A stretch of DNA of 19,261 bases, from contig CAXYYO010000051.1 of NCBI GenBank assembly GCA_964293305.1, forward strand, positions 1 through 19,261. The letters are read 5' to 3'. This document shows, piece by piece, positions 7,173 to 16,900 of the stretch. Every line of letters starts with the position of its first letter. Positions within the stretch are counted from its first letter, which is position 1. The notes under the pieces were generated by a model. That model did not search any database. It was not told where the DNA came from and saw nothing but the letters and a program-made list of their open reading frames with translations. A program made the translations under genes and the position numbers. The stretch is from CALAGJ01 sp964293305. GTDB lineage: Bacteria; Bacteroidota; Bacteroidia; Chitinophagales; Chitinophagaceae.

Positions 7173-9791
7173 TCATCCCAACATAGCCTTTATTTCATTG
7201 AGTTTTAGTAATGCTTCTACGGGTGTAAGCCGGTTGATATCAATGTTATCAATCATTTTGCGCATTTGATCAAAGGTTTCGCTGTGTGCATCAAAAATGG
7301 ATAGTTGAAGTTGTGGGGCAGCAGTTTTTTTAAGTACCTGCTTTATATCCTTATCGGGGGTTGTTGCTTCTGCTGCTGCACGGGCAGCTTCTAATTGTGT
7401 AAGAATTTCAGCAGCACGCTCTGTAATTTGTGGTGGCATACCGGCCAGTTTTGCTACATGAATACCAAAACTATGAGTACTTCCTCCGGGTGCCAATTTT
7501 CTTAAGAAAATAATTTTATTACCTACTTCTTTATTGGTTACATGATAATTTTTTACCCTTGGCCATCTTCCTTCTAATTCATTGAGTTCATGATAATGTG
7601 TAGCAAAAAGTGTTTTTGGAGCTGCGCCATGTGTATGCAAAAACTCAACCATACTCCAGGCTATAGATATGCCATCATAAGTACTGGTGCCTCTTCCTAT
7701 TTCATCAAGTAGTACAAGGCTACGGCTTGAAATATTATTGATGATACTCGCACTTTCATTCATTTCTACCATAAAGGTACTTTCGCCACCGCTCAGATTA
7801 TCACTTGCACCCACACGAGTAAATATTTTTTCTGTAAGTGGTATAAACGCTTTTGCCGCAGGCACAAAACTTCCTGTATGTGCCATCAAAGTAATCAAAG
7901 CTGTTTGCCTTAGAATGGCACTTTTGCCACTCATATTGGGCCCAGTAAGGATGATGATTTGCTGAGTATCTGGATCCAATAAAATATCATTACTGATATA
8001 GTTTTCGCCGGTAGGTAAATTGCGCTCTATTACCGGATGGCGGCTTTCTTTTATATCTAAAATAAACCCGTCATGCAGTTCAGGTTTACGGTAGTTATAC
8101 TGCAAAGCATTTTCTGCAAAGCAGAGCAATACATCTGCAATTGCCATCATATTTCCATTTACTTGTATAGGAGCTATATAATCCTGCAATTCTGTTAATA
8201 GTTTATCATATAACTCTGTTTCAATGGATAAAATTTTATCCTCAGCGCCGGTTATTTTTTCTTCATACTCTTTGAGTAATGGTGTGATATATCGCTCACC
8301 TGATGTAAGCGTTTGCTTGCGTATCCAGTCAGCGGGAACTTTGTCCTTATGTACATTTGTAACTTCTAAATAATAGCCAAACACATTATTAAACCCAATT
8401 TTTAAAGAGCTGATACCTGTGCGTTGTGCCTCCTGTTGTTGTATAAGCAACAAATATTCTTTTCCGCCTGCGGCAATATTTCTAAGCTCATCTAAACCTG
8501 CATGCACACCAGATTGTATTACACCTCCTTTATTGATAGCTATGGGCGGAATTTCAACTATTTCTGTAATAATTTTTTCAAAAATATGTGGGCAGCCATT
8601 CAGTGTATCGGCTATTCTGCAGGCATAATCATTAGTAGTATGCTCCAATAAATTTTTTATTTGTAATGTATATTGAAGCCCCTTGGCCAGATGAATTACT
8701 TCTCGTGGATTTATTTTTTTCAAGGGAATTTTACTTACCAATCTTTCCACATCCCCACACTGTTTTATGAGCTGCCTCAGTTGCTTTCTTAAGTCAGTTT
8801 CTTTTATAAAAAATTCAGTAAGATTAAGTCTTTCATTTATTTTAATGATATCTTTCAATGGCATTACCAGCCAGCGTTTGAGCAGCCTTGCACCCATGGG
8901 GCTGATGGTATTGTCCAACACTTTATGCAGGGAGTTTCCTTCGCCAGTACTGCTATTTAATATTTCAAGATTACGAATGGTAAATCGATCCAGCCAGAGA
9001 TAGTCTTCTTTTTCTAATCGTTGAATGGTTGTAATATGCTGTAGGTTTGGATGCTCAGTATCTTTGAGATAATGCAAAATGGCCCCCGCTGCTACAATTG
9101 CCTGTGGCATATTTTCTATACCAAATCCTTTGAGGGAATGTGTTTGAAAATGATTTTTAAGTTGTTCATTGGCATAATTCATATCAAAAATCCAACTCTC
9201 TAAAGTGTAGGTATAAAATTTTACACCAAACCATTCTTTAAATTGCTTTTGGAAATTTCTTTGAAAAATGACTTCGGCAGGCTTTAGGGTTTGCAATAGT
9301 TTATCAATATATTCCGTATTGCCCTCGGCCACAAAAAATTCTCCGGTACTAATATCCAAAAGAGCAAGGCCAGTATTTGTATCAGCAAAATGAACTGCGG
9401 CCAAGAAATTATTACTGTTATGCTCCAGTAGTTTATCGTTTGTAGCTACTCCGGGAGTTACCATTTCAGTAACCCCTCTTTTTACAATTCCCTTAGCTGT
9501 TTTGGGGTCTTCAAGCTGATCACAAATGGCAACCCTGTAGCCGGCCTTAACAAGTTTATGCAGATAAGTATCTAATGCGTGGTGTGGAAATCCTGCAAGC
9601 TCTGCAGCACTTGGCGCACTATTATTTCTTTTGGTTAAGGTTATACCAAGCACCTGCGATGTTATGATAGCATCCTGTCCAAATGTTTCATAAAAATCAC
9701 CCACCCTGAAGAGCAAAATGGCATCAGGATACTTTTGCTTAATAGCCTTGTGCTGCAGCATGAGGGGAGTATCAGAAACCAATTTTGCCAT
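7173..9791 (-). CDS. mutS: DNA mismatch repair protein MutS
   Basis: Recognises base mismatches and small loops in DNA and, with ATP, recruits MutL to start mismatch repair. The 872-aa length is standard for MutS1. The N-terminal mismatch-reading domain has GDFYETF with the Phe33-x-Glu35 wedge that stacks on the mismatched base. The connector, lever and clamp domains follow (about 120-560). The ATPase has Walker A GPNMSGKS (617-624), the signature LSGGESTFM, Walker B with DEIGRGTST (696-704), and the family ATHYHEL. The C-terminal helix-turn-helix dimerisation part (about 765-800) is intact. A beta-clamp binding motif, QLSIF, is visible at 829-833, as in other bacterial MutS proteins. The ATG at 9791 gives MAKLVSDTPLMLQHKAIK, the expected start. 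The gene stands alone between convergent and divergent hydrolase genes. All key residues are present, so it should be functional. Confidence 0.98.
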   Translation of the reverse strand: MAKLVSDTPLMLQHKAIKQKYPDAILLFRVGDFYETFGQDAIITSQVLGITLTKRNNSAPSAAELAGFPHHALDTYLHKLVKAGYRVAICDQLEDPKTAKGIVKRGVTEMVTPGVATNDKLLEHNSNNFLAAVHFADTNTGLALLDISTGEFFVAEGNTEYIDKLLQTLKPAEVIFQRNFQKQFKEWFGVKFYTYTLESWIFDMNYANEQLKNHFQTHSLKGFGIENMPQAIVAAGAILHYLKDTEHPNLQHITTIQRLEKEDYLWLDRFTIRNLEILNSSTGEGNSLHKVLDNTISPMGARLLKRWLVMPLKDIIKINERLNLTEFFIKETDLRKQLRQLIKQCGDVERLVSKIPLKKINPREVIHLAKGLQYTLQIKNLLEHTTNDYACRIADTLNGCPHIFEKIITEIVEIPPIAINKGGVIQSGVHAGLDELRNIAAGGKEYLLLIQQQEAQRTGISSLKIGFNNVFGYYLEVTNVHKDKVPADWIRKQTLTSGERYITPLLKEYEEKITGAEDKILSIETELYDKLLTELQDYIAPIQVNGNMMAIADVLLCFAENALQYNYRKPELHDGFILDIKESRHPVIERNLPTGENYISNDILLDPDTQQIIILTGPNMSGKSAILRQTALITLMAHTGSFVPAAKAFIPLTEKIFTRVGASDNLSGGESTFMVEMNESASIINNISSRSLVLLDEIGRGTSTYDGISIAWSMVEFLHTHGAAPKTLFATHYHELNELEGRWPRVKNYHVTNKEVGNKIIFLRKLAPGGSTHSFGIHVAKLAGMPPQITERAAEILTQLEAARAAAEATTPDKDIKQVLKKTAAPQLQLSIFDAHSETFDQMRKMIDNIDINRLTPVEALLKLNEIKAMLG

Positions 9792-9795
9792 GCGG

Positions 9796-9803
9796 CAAAT
9801 ATA
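9796..9803 (-). promoter_or_regulatory. Possible -7 promoter element of mutS
   Basis: On the minus strand TATATTTG matches the Bacteroidota -7 consensus TAnnTTTG, and it ends only four bases before the mutS ATG. If it is used, the transcript would be nearly leaderless. No TTG -33 box was found at the right distance, so this may be a chance match. Confidence 0.22.
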
Positions 9804-9963
9804 TACGGCGAAATTTGGTGTGGCCCGCTTTTTAGATGTTACTTATAAACATTTATAGGCCAAGTTTAGATGAGAAATGGCAGCTTGCCATTGGGTTTTT
9901 AGAAATTATTATATGCCATTTTAAACCAGATATAGGTAGATGGACGCTGATGAAAGAAAGCAA

Positions 9964-9990
9964 TTGAGTTTATTCTAGAAACAATCTTTG
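9964..9990 (+). promoter_or_regulatory. Possible promoter of the Sec-exported esterase gene
   Basis: TTG (9964-9966), then 16 bases, then AATCTTTG (9983-9990), which differs from the Bacteroidota -7 consensus TAnnTTTG at one fixed position (first T). The ATG follows 44 bases later. The spacing is at or just under the short end of the usual range. This is a weak match in AT-rich DNA. Confidence 0.22.
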
Positions 9991-10034
9991 AATAATGAAC
10001 CAATTCAAATATTTACAATGCTTACATTTAACCC

Positions 10035-10853
10035 ATGAAACAAATACTCACCATTATTATAATCTTTCATTGTATAGTATCATTTGCAGCAAGGGTAGAT
10101 ACTTTAAACGTGTACAGTGCAGCTATGCAAAAGCATATTCCCTGTGTTTTTATTAGCCCTACAAAAATGAAAAAAACAAAGGATTTACCAGTCATCTATT
10201 TATTGCATGGCTGGAGTGGAAACTATGCGCAATGGATAAATGATGCACCTCAATTAAAAAGCATAGCTGATGATATGAAGTTAATAATTGTATGCCCGGA
10301 TGGTGGCTTTGGGAGTTGGTATTTCGACAGTCCAATAGACAGTAATTTTCGCTATGAAACTTTTATATCGAAAGAGCTTATTGAATATACGGATGCGCAT
10401 TTCAATACCATTTCCAATAATAAAGGACGTGCTATTACCGGATTGAGTATGGGTGGCCATGGAGGGTTATTCTTATCTATAAGACATCCGGATATATTTG
10501 GCGCCGGTGGTTCTATTTGTGGAGGTGTTGATTTTAGACCCTTTTCCAACAATTGGGATTTAGTAAACCGACTTGGTGATACCACCTGTTGCAAATCAAA
10601 CTGGGATGAAAATACCGTAATGTATCAATTACCAAAAGCACAAAATAAAAAAATGGCATTCATTATTGACTGCGGATTAGATGATTTTTTTCTTCCTGTA
10701 AACAGGGCCTTGCATCAAAAAATGATGCAATTAAATATTCCGCATGATTATATAGAAAGACCCGGAGCTCATAACAGAGATTATTGGAATAATGCAATAA
10801 ATTATCAAATTCTTTTTTTCTCCAAATACTTTACAAATCATCTCACTCAATAA
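10035..10853 (+). CDS. Sec-exported esterase (esterase D / antigen 85-like family)
   Basis: Probable periplasmic or secreted serine esterase, 272 aa, of the PF00756-type alpha/beta-hydrolase family, which includes S-formylglutathione hydrolases, feruloyl esterases and mycolyltransferases. Residues 1-18 or so form a signal peptide (hydrophobic LTIIIIFHCIVSFA). The core motifs are LPVIYLLHGWSGN (51-63), DGGFGSWY (89-96), nucleophile Ser138 in GLSMGGHG, acid Asp216 or Asp217 in DCGLDD, and catalytic His246 in PGAHNRDYW. It carries no C-terminal T9SS domain, unlike the hydrolase at 5560-7071, so it probably stays in the periplasm or leaves by another route. It is divergent from mutS and convergent to sprA, with no operon partner. 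The signal peptide argues against a cytoplasmic formylglutathione hydrolase role; acetyl or feruloyl ester removal from polysaccharide is a guess. Confidence 0.87.
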   Translation: MKQILTIIIIFHCIVSFAARVDTLNVYSAAMQKHIPCVFISPTKMKKTKDLPVIYLLHGWSGNYAQWINDAPQLKSIADDMKLIIVCPDGGFGSWYFDSPIDSNFRYETFISKELIEYTDAHFNTISNNKGRAITGLSMGGHGGLFLSIRHPDIFGAGGSICGGVDFRPFSNNWDLVNRLGDTTCCKSNWDENTVMYQLPKAQNKKMAFIIDCGLDDFFLPVNRALHQKMMQLNIPHDYIERPGAHNRDYWNNAINYQILFFSKYFTNHLTQ

Positions 10854-10931
10854 ACGCCTGCTTTGTGCTGTTTTTTAGATACAGCAATGGTAATATTTAA
10901 TCCAGATATTCTAAGAACTAAAGACAAAAGC

Positions 10932-13900
10932 CTATTGCGCCAGCGAAATCCTTATTTGCAAACCCGCTCTGGTATTTGTAATAGGAGCAGATGTAGATAT
11001 GTAAGGAATAGTACGCTGCTGATCAAAATATAATCGCAGATTTACTCTGGCATTTACTACATAATCTATTGCTGGAGATATAGTAATTACTTTTTGACCT
11101 CCAGTGCCATAAGCATTTGGTTGGTCTAAACGACTATTACTTTGCACATCATCCCGCAGGGCAAAATCCAAACTGATACCTAGGTCTGTTTGCTCAGGGT
11201 CTGGTTTTACAAATGGAATCTTGAAAGGTAGTATTACACCTCTCTTTCTAAATGTGCCACCAAAGGTAAAACTGGTGCTGCGTACTTCTGCCAGTTGAAA
11301 ATCAAACATACTCAAACTCAACTGCCGGCTCTTAGCATATTCAAAACGTAAACTGGCCTGGTTGTTAGTAGTAACATCAATGCCAAACAATGGTGAAAAC
11401 TGCTCCTGTATAGTAATATTCGGCACTAAGAAAAATGGCTCATAGTTTCCTGATTGTGGATTGATAAAAGCTGGTGCGCCAAGTCTGAAAGGATCTGTAT
11501 AAAGCAATGCACTATTAAAAGAATTCATACTTAGTGATCCTGTATAAGCATGAGTGATAGTAATATTACTAAATATATCACTCAATCCCGGCAGCCTACT
11601 CAGTCCGGTATAAGTAAGACGCCAGTTTGGTAAGGCCTTAATTGATTTAAATGGATTGGTTTGTACTGTTGGGTTTTGCTGCGCAATGAGTGGTGCTGAT
11701 AAAGGTGCTTTACCTGTATAAGCTGCAATGAATGCAGGTATCAATACATCCTGAGAGTATCGACCATATCCAGTAGGGAAACCATCTGCCTGAAATTTCT
11801 CATTTTCTGGCAATTGCTGCCAGTATGGATTGCTCTCCGCTAATTTATTGGCAATTGTAATCCTGTTATTTTCAAACTTTGTAAATGTGCCACTCACTTC
11901 GTTTGGACTAACCTTTTCAAACAGTGTTTTAAAACTGATAAAGCTCACATTAAAACCACCTGTGGCTAGTGGACTAAGGTGTTCTAAATCCTTGCCGGAA
12001 TTAGTAGTGTCCTTAAATAATTCTGAATAGGTTTTTGAAAATGTTTTTTGCAGATTGAGATCGATGGTAAGCTCACGTATAGGCTCCAGCTGAGCGGTTA
12101 TGGTTAACTGCTGCTGGAAGTTTTGAGTAAAGAGCTGACTAAATAACGAATCTCTTGTTATAACCCCTTCCTGTGCTTTTTTATTGAGCCAGGCAGTATC
12201 TGGTTGTTTACCAAATACATACCCTAAACCGGGTTGCATACTATTCCAGTTTTGACCTAGATAGCGGGTACTATCAGTATATCCTGGCAGGCGGCTGTTA
12301 TAGTTTTCACTATAATTTAGGGAAGCACTTTTTACCATAGTCAGCAGTTGGCCTGCAAGCCTTAGAGGTGCAGATACCTCATCCGTTACTTTACCTTTAC
12401 GCTGTGCTATGCGATAATCTCGTTTATACTGTCTCCATTTTTGTAAAGCATTTCTTTTCTCAAAACCTTTTTTATCTTTTATTACTTCGGCCCTTGGTTT
12501 TGGTAGTTGCATGGTATCGGCCCCAGAGCTTAGCTCTTCATCATCATTATTGAGTAGCCCATTTTCTTCATCTCGTGGAGATGCTGTTGCAGTACTAATT
12601 TTATTCAGCCATTTACTTTTACTGTAAAGCCTAGTTAAATCAAACTCTCCTGTAAGCCCATTTTGCTGACTGTTTTCAACGGTATTGCCCAAGGATACTG
12701 CCAGTAAACTTGCTCCAATCCAATTGTAAGTTGTGGTGTAGTTGTACCTTGCGGTAATCCAATCAGTAATGGGTAATTTACTAAAGGGGAAAGTATAACT
12801 AACCGTGGCTCTTTGTTGATACAGGGTATTTCTACCACCATCTAAAAAGTTTGTTTTTACACTATCCTTTTTAAACTTTGTATCCAATGCGCCAAAAGGT
12901 TCATCAATTCGAGCAAAATTTGTAGCTGAAAAATCAAGGTTGACGGCACGGGTTAAATCCCAACGGAAATTATAATAACGGTCAAAGGTGAAATACTTGT
13001 CATAAGTAGTATCTACACGTTCTACAGTATTATCATATGTGTTTACAATACGAGGTACAAAGCGGCCAAACTGCCTGTTTACATCAGCTCTAAAACTAAT
13101 GAGTGATGGCACAGGATTAATGTTAATGTCTTTGACTGGGGTGAGCCAAATTGATTTATTTTTTATCCATTTTTTAAATGGTTCAATAAATTTGGATTGT
13201 GCATTGAAGCTATATCCTAGACCTGCCCTGTGTTTAATTACTTCATTGAGTGTGATGATGGGGCTTGTTTGTGTAAACTGAGTAAAGGAATAACTGAAAT
13301 CAAAATTACTAATACGCCAAGGTGCAGGCTTGCGGCTATTTTGCGCAAAGCGCACATTGGTAAAATTTAATGTTTTGATGGTAGTTTCATCCAATGCTGT
13401 TTTCCGTGCACTATCTTTATTTAAACCTGGCGTATTGAGTTTATCTTTAAAATCAACATCCATATCATAAGGGTCATACTCAGGTGTGATAATGGTTTTA
13501 TTGATACTTGCAAAAATGGGTATAGAAATACCTGCTTTTTTGGGAAGTAATTTACCTGCATCAATATTGAGCGCAGCGTCAAACTGTAAAAGATTTTGGC
13601 GTGCTCTTTCGTTAACCTGCTGCTCTATTGTACCAAAACCTGCGGTATATGTATTTGCCGAAATTGATAGTGTGCCGAGGTCTGCCAATTGCATATCAAC
13701 CCTGCCCAATGCTGCATAGCCACCCTTCTCATCTAAGTTGCTTAGTCTAAGTTCATTTATCCATACTTCTGCACTCTTATTGGTTGATGTATTATTTTCT
13801 ACACCCACTAAAAAGCCTTGTACTTCGCCGAGATTAGGATTTCCTTTTATGGAGAATTGTTTGTTGCCAATTTGCTCACGGTATATCTGTTCGGGGTTTA

Positions 13901-16900
13901 CAAGTTGCCCATTTCTACGGATTTTCAACTGTACAAGTTCCTGCATCAGGAAGTCAAGATTATTTGCCTCTGGCCAAATATTTTCTGTTGTTATGCCATC
14001 TTCTGGTTTAGTTATTTTAAGCGGAATTTTTATTTCGTAATAGTTATTCAAAAAATCTTGACCCACACGTATTACGGCTGTAAGGTCTCCATCGTTAAGA
14101 TCAACTGGGTTGTTGACTAATTTTTCAGCATGCATATACATGGAGAGTTGTCCATATTGCCTTAGATCAAAATTCAAGGTTTTAAATACAGCTCTTGCAT
14201 CACCCTGTTGTAGGTTATTTACTTGCAAACTCATGGCCTGCTCATTCTGTAACAGATTTACACCATTATTACTCAACTGTTGCACCCGCTCTATTCCAGG
14301 AGGAATACGATATGGAATAGGGCTTCTATTACTATTTTCTTCCACATTTACAGCCAATACATTAAAGGTTGTACCCCCAACCGGTAGTGGCGTATAAGAA
14401 CCTGTAGTGTCCAGTTGATACTGAAATGATCTCCATTGATTTCTCACCAGGTCGAAGCTGGCAAATCGCAGTACAACAGAGTCTGTAAATTCAGTAAGAT
14501 ATAATCTGATAAAACGGATTGATTTAAAATCGGGAATGCGTCCTACTTTATTGGTAAATTCTTTGATGGGCACTCTAAATAAATACCAACTTTCATTTGT
14601 GATGGCCTCACCATTTGGCAGTGCTCCATTTATTTTTATTGAATCAGTAATGTACTTGGTAAACCCAACACCCAGCTTTGGCTTGAGGTCTATTTCATAT
14701 TCAAAATATTCTTCGGTTTCATTTAGTGTATTATCTCTGTTTAAATCTTCATTATCTGGATAAAGTGTAGAAGCCGGTGTAAATTGTGAACCGTTGTTTT
14801 CAACTACAGGAGAATTGCCATGCTGATTATTATAATTCTTATACCTACCCAAAATGCCTGTATTTGCCGCATCATAACTGCCATCTCTATACCAGGTATA
14901 GTTATCATTTGAAGGGTCTGTATTTGCCTTTTGAAAGATGACGGAACTGGTGCCAAAATTTGTAGCCAGTTGATTGAGGTATTCAGATTGTTTTGTTTTT
15001 TCTTCATCATCTCTTAAACCATCAAAACCAACATCCTGAAAAACACGATCATTGGGTTCATTGCTAAATGCCTGTGTTATTTGTATTGGATTTACCGGGG
15101 CTTTGCCCCATACAGAACTAACTGAATCTACCGCAGAAGGCTGTGTAGGAGATGCAATACCATTTTCATAAAACCTGCGGCCATCTTTTAATACATCCTC
15201 ACTGATATTCCCCAGATTAATAACTAACTTACCACCCTCACTACCTTGATTATCAATAAAAGGATCCTGCATCCAGAACTCCATATATTCAATGTTGCCT
15301 GTTTCAAAATCTGTTTGATCAATATTCCGCATGATACCCGCCCATCGTTTTTTTGGATTGCTCAGGCGTCCATTAGCATCTACCTCTGCTGGGTCTGTTT
15401 CAAAATTGTATGGGCCTCTCTCTGTTGGATAATATGCCAAATCAAAAGTAGAATTGAGTACGTCAATGATATTGGTTGTACGTTGAGGAAATAGTTGATT
15501 GGTGAGCAACTGTCTTACTCTAAAATCGCTTAGTCCATCCAAATCTGAGCGAACCGGATTGTTGGGGCTATTCTTATCTTGTAAGTTGGGTTCAATATTA
15601 TACCAAGCCAATTTTGCACGGTTGGTTCCATACTTTAAATCATTGGTGAGGGTAGCTTCCGGAAATCTACCATTACCCTGTGGTGTGCTGGCCATGGTCC
15701 ATGCTATAAATGGAAAACGTAGATCTACACTACTTCTGGTGCCTTCAAAATCATCAATATAAATTAACCCCTGATTGCCATCACCAATTTGTTTTGGATG
15801 ACCAGGTTGTAACAAAGCTGCCTCGCCATAAGCCGTTATTGTGCTTGGTGCTGTTGTGGCATAGAATGGAAGCTTGTCTAATATGCGGGTAAGTGCCGGA
15901 AATTCACTCTGATAGCTAAAGTCCACTCCATACATCAGGTTTTGAATGGGATCCTCTCCATAATTCATTTTTGTAAAAAATGGTCTTTCTGCAAGCCGCT
16001 GCATGGTGGCGCCAATAGTTAGTTTTTTACTGGCAAGATAATCTAATCTTAAGCCAAAGAAACTGCGTTGCTGAATGCCAAACCCGGCATTGTTTTCATA
16101 CTGTACAGATACAGGCACTCCTGAATTTATAATTGCCTGATTGAGTACTTTTAAAGTACCCAAGTTATAGTCAATGACAAAGTCCACGTTCTCTTGTAAA
16201 AGCTGGCCACCTGCTGTTACCGTTACTGAGCCGGGTGGTATATTAAATCCTCCAAGATAGATATCAGAATTGCTGCTACCTTTTATAGTACCCTGTATTA
16301 AAAATCTGTTTAAATTAGCATAGGTTTGAGCTATTGCTTTAATGGTATCATACAGTTGATTATATATGTATTTATCTTTTGTTTCCTGCGGTTCGCCATC
16401 AAATGCTAATCGGTCTAAATCCGCACCAAAGGGCTCCAATACAGGAAAGATAACTTTGCCCTGCTGGGAAATGACTGTGTAACCATCCACAAAATCGTAT
16501 AAGCCATCGGGCTGTGGGTCATTCCTATTGTTGAGCCTGTCTGCATTGAGAATGGCTATTAATGGTTGTCCTGCTACAGCTGGAGAAGATTCAGGCAAAT
16601 ATCTTTTTAAACCACCACTGGGCTCTTGGTAAAGTACATTGAGTTTGAAATCCTGCTGCTGTAGTCCGGATACATCTAGGGAATACACATTTTTCATCAT
16701 CAAATCCCAAAGAGGAAGTTCTACACGTTGTGATGTGGCTTTTAATAATTTCAAAAAAAGATTTTTCTGAACACCCTGATTGCTATCCAATGTTATTTCC
16801 TGCGAAAATTCCCCCACTTGATAGATACGACCATTATAAGAATACTGGTAAGCAACACCCACTACTTCATCGGGTTGTACCTGTACATTCAATGAAACAA

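Noticed and set aside
10866..10886. Small hairpin TGCTGT/ACAGCA between the esterase and sprA stops as a terminator
   Set aside because: Six-base stem with a nine-base loop and no T-run after it on either strand; too weak to call.
13738..14120. Overlapping plus-strand open frames of about 100 codons inside sprA
   Set aside because: They lie opposite an unbroken, clearly coding sprA frame and have no recognisable motif; shadow frames.
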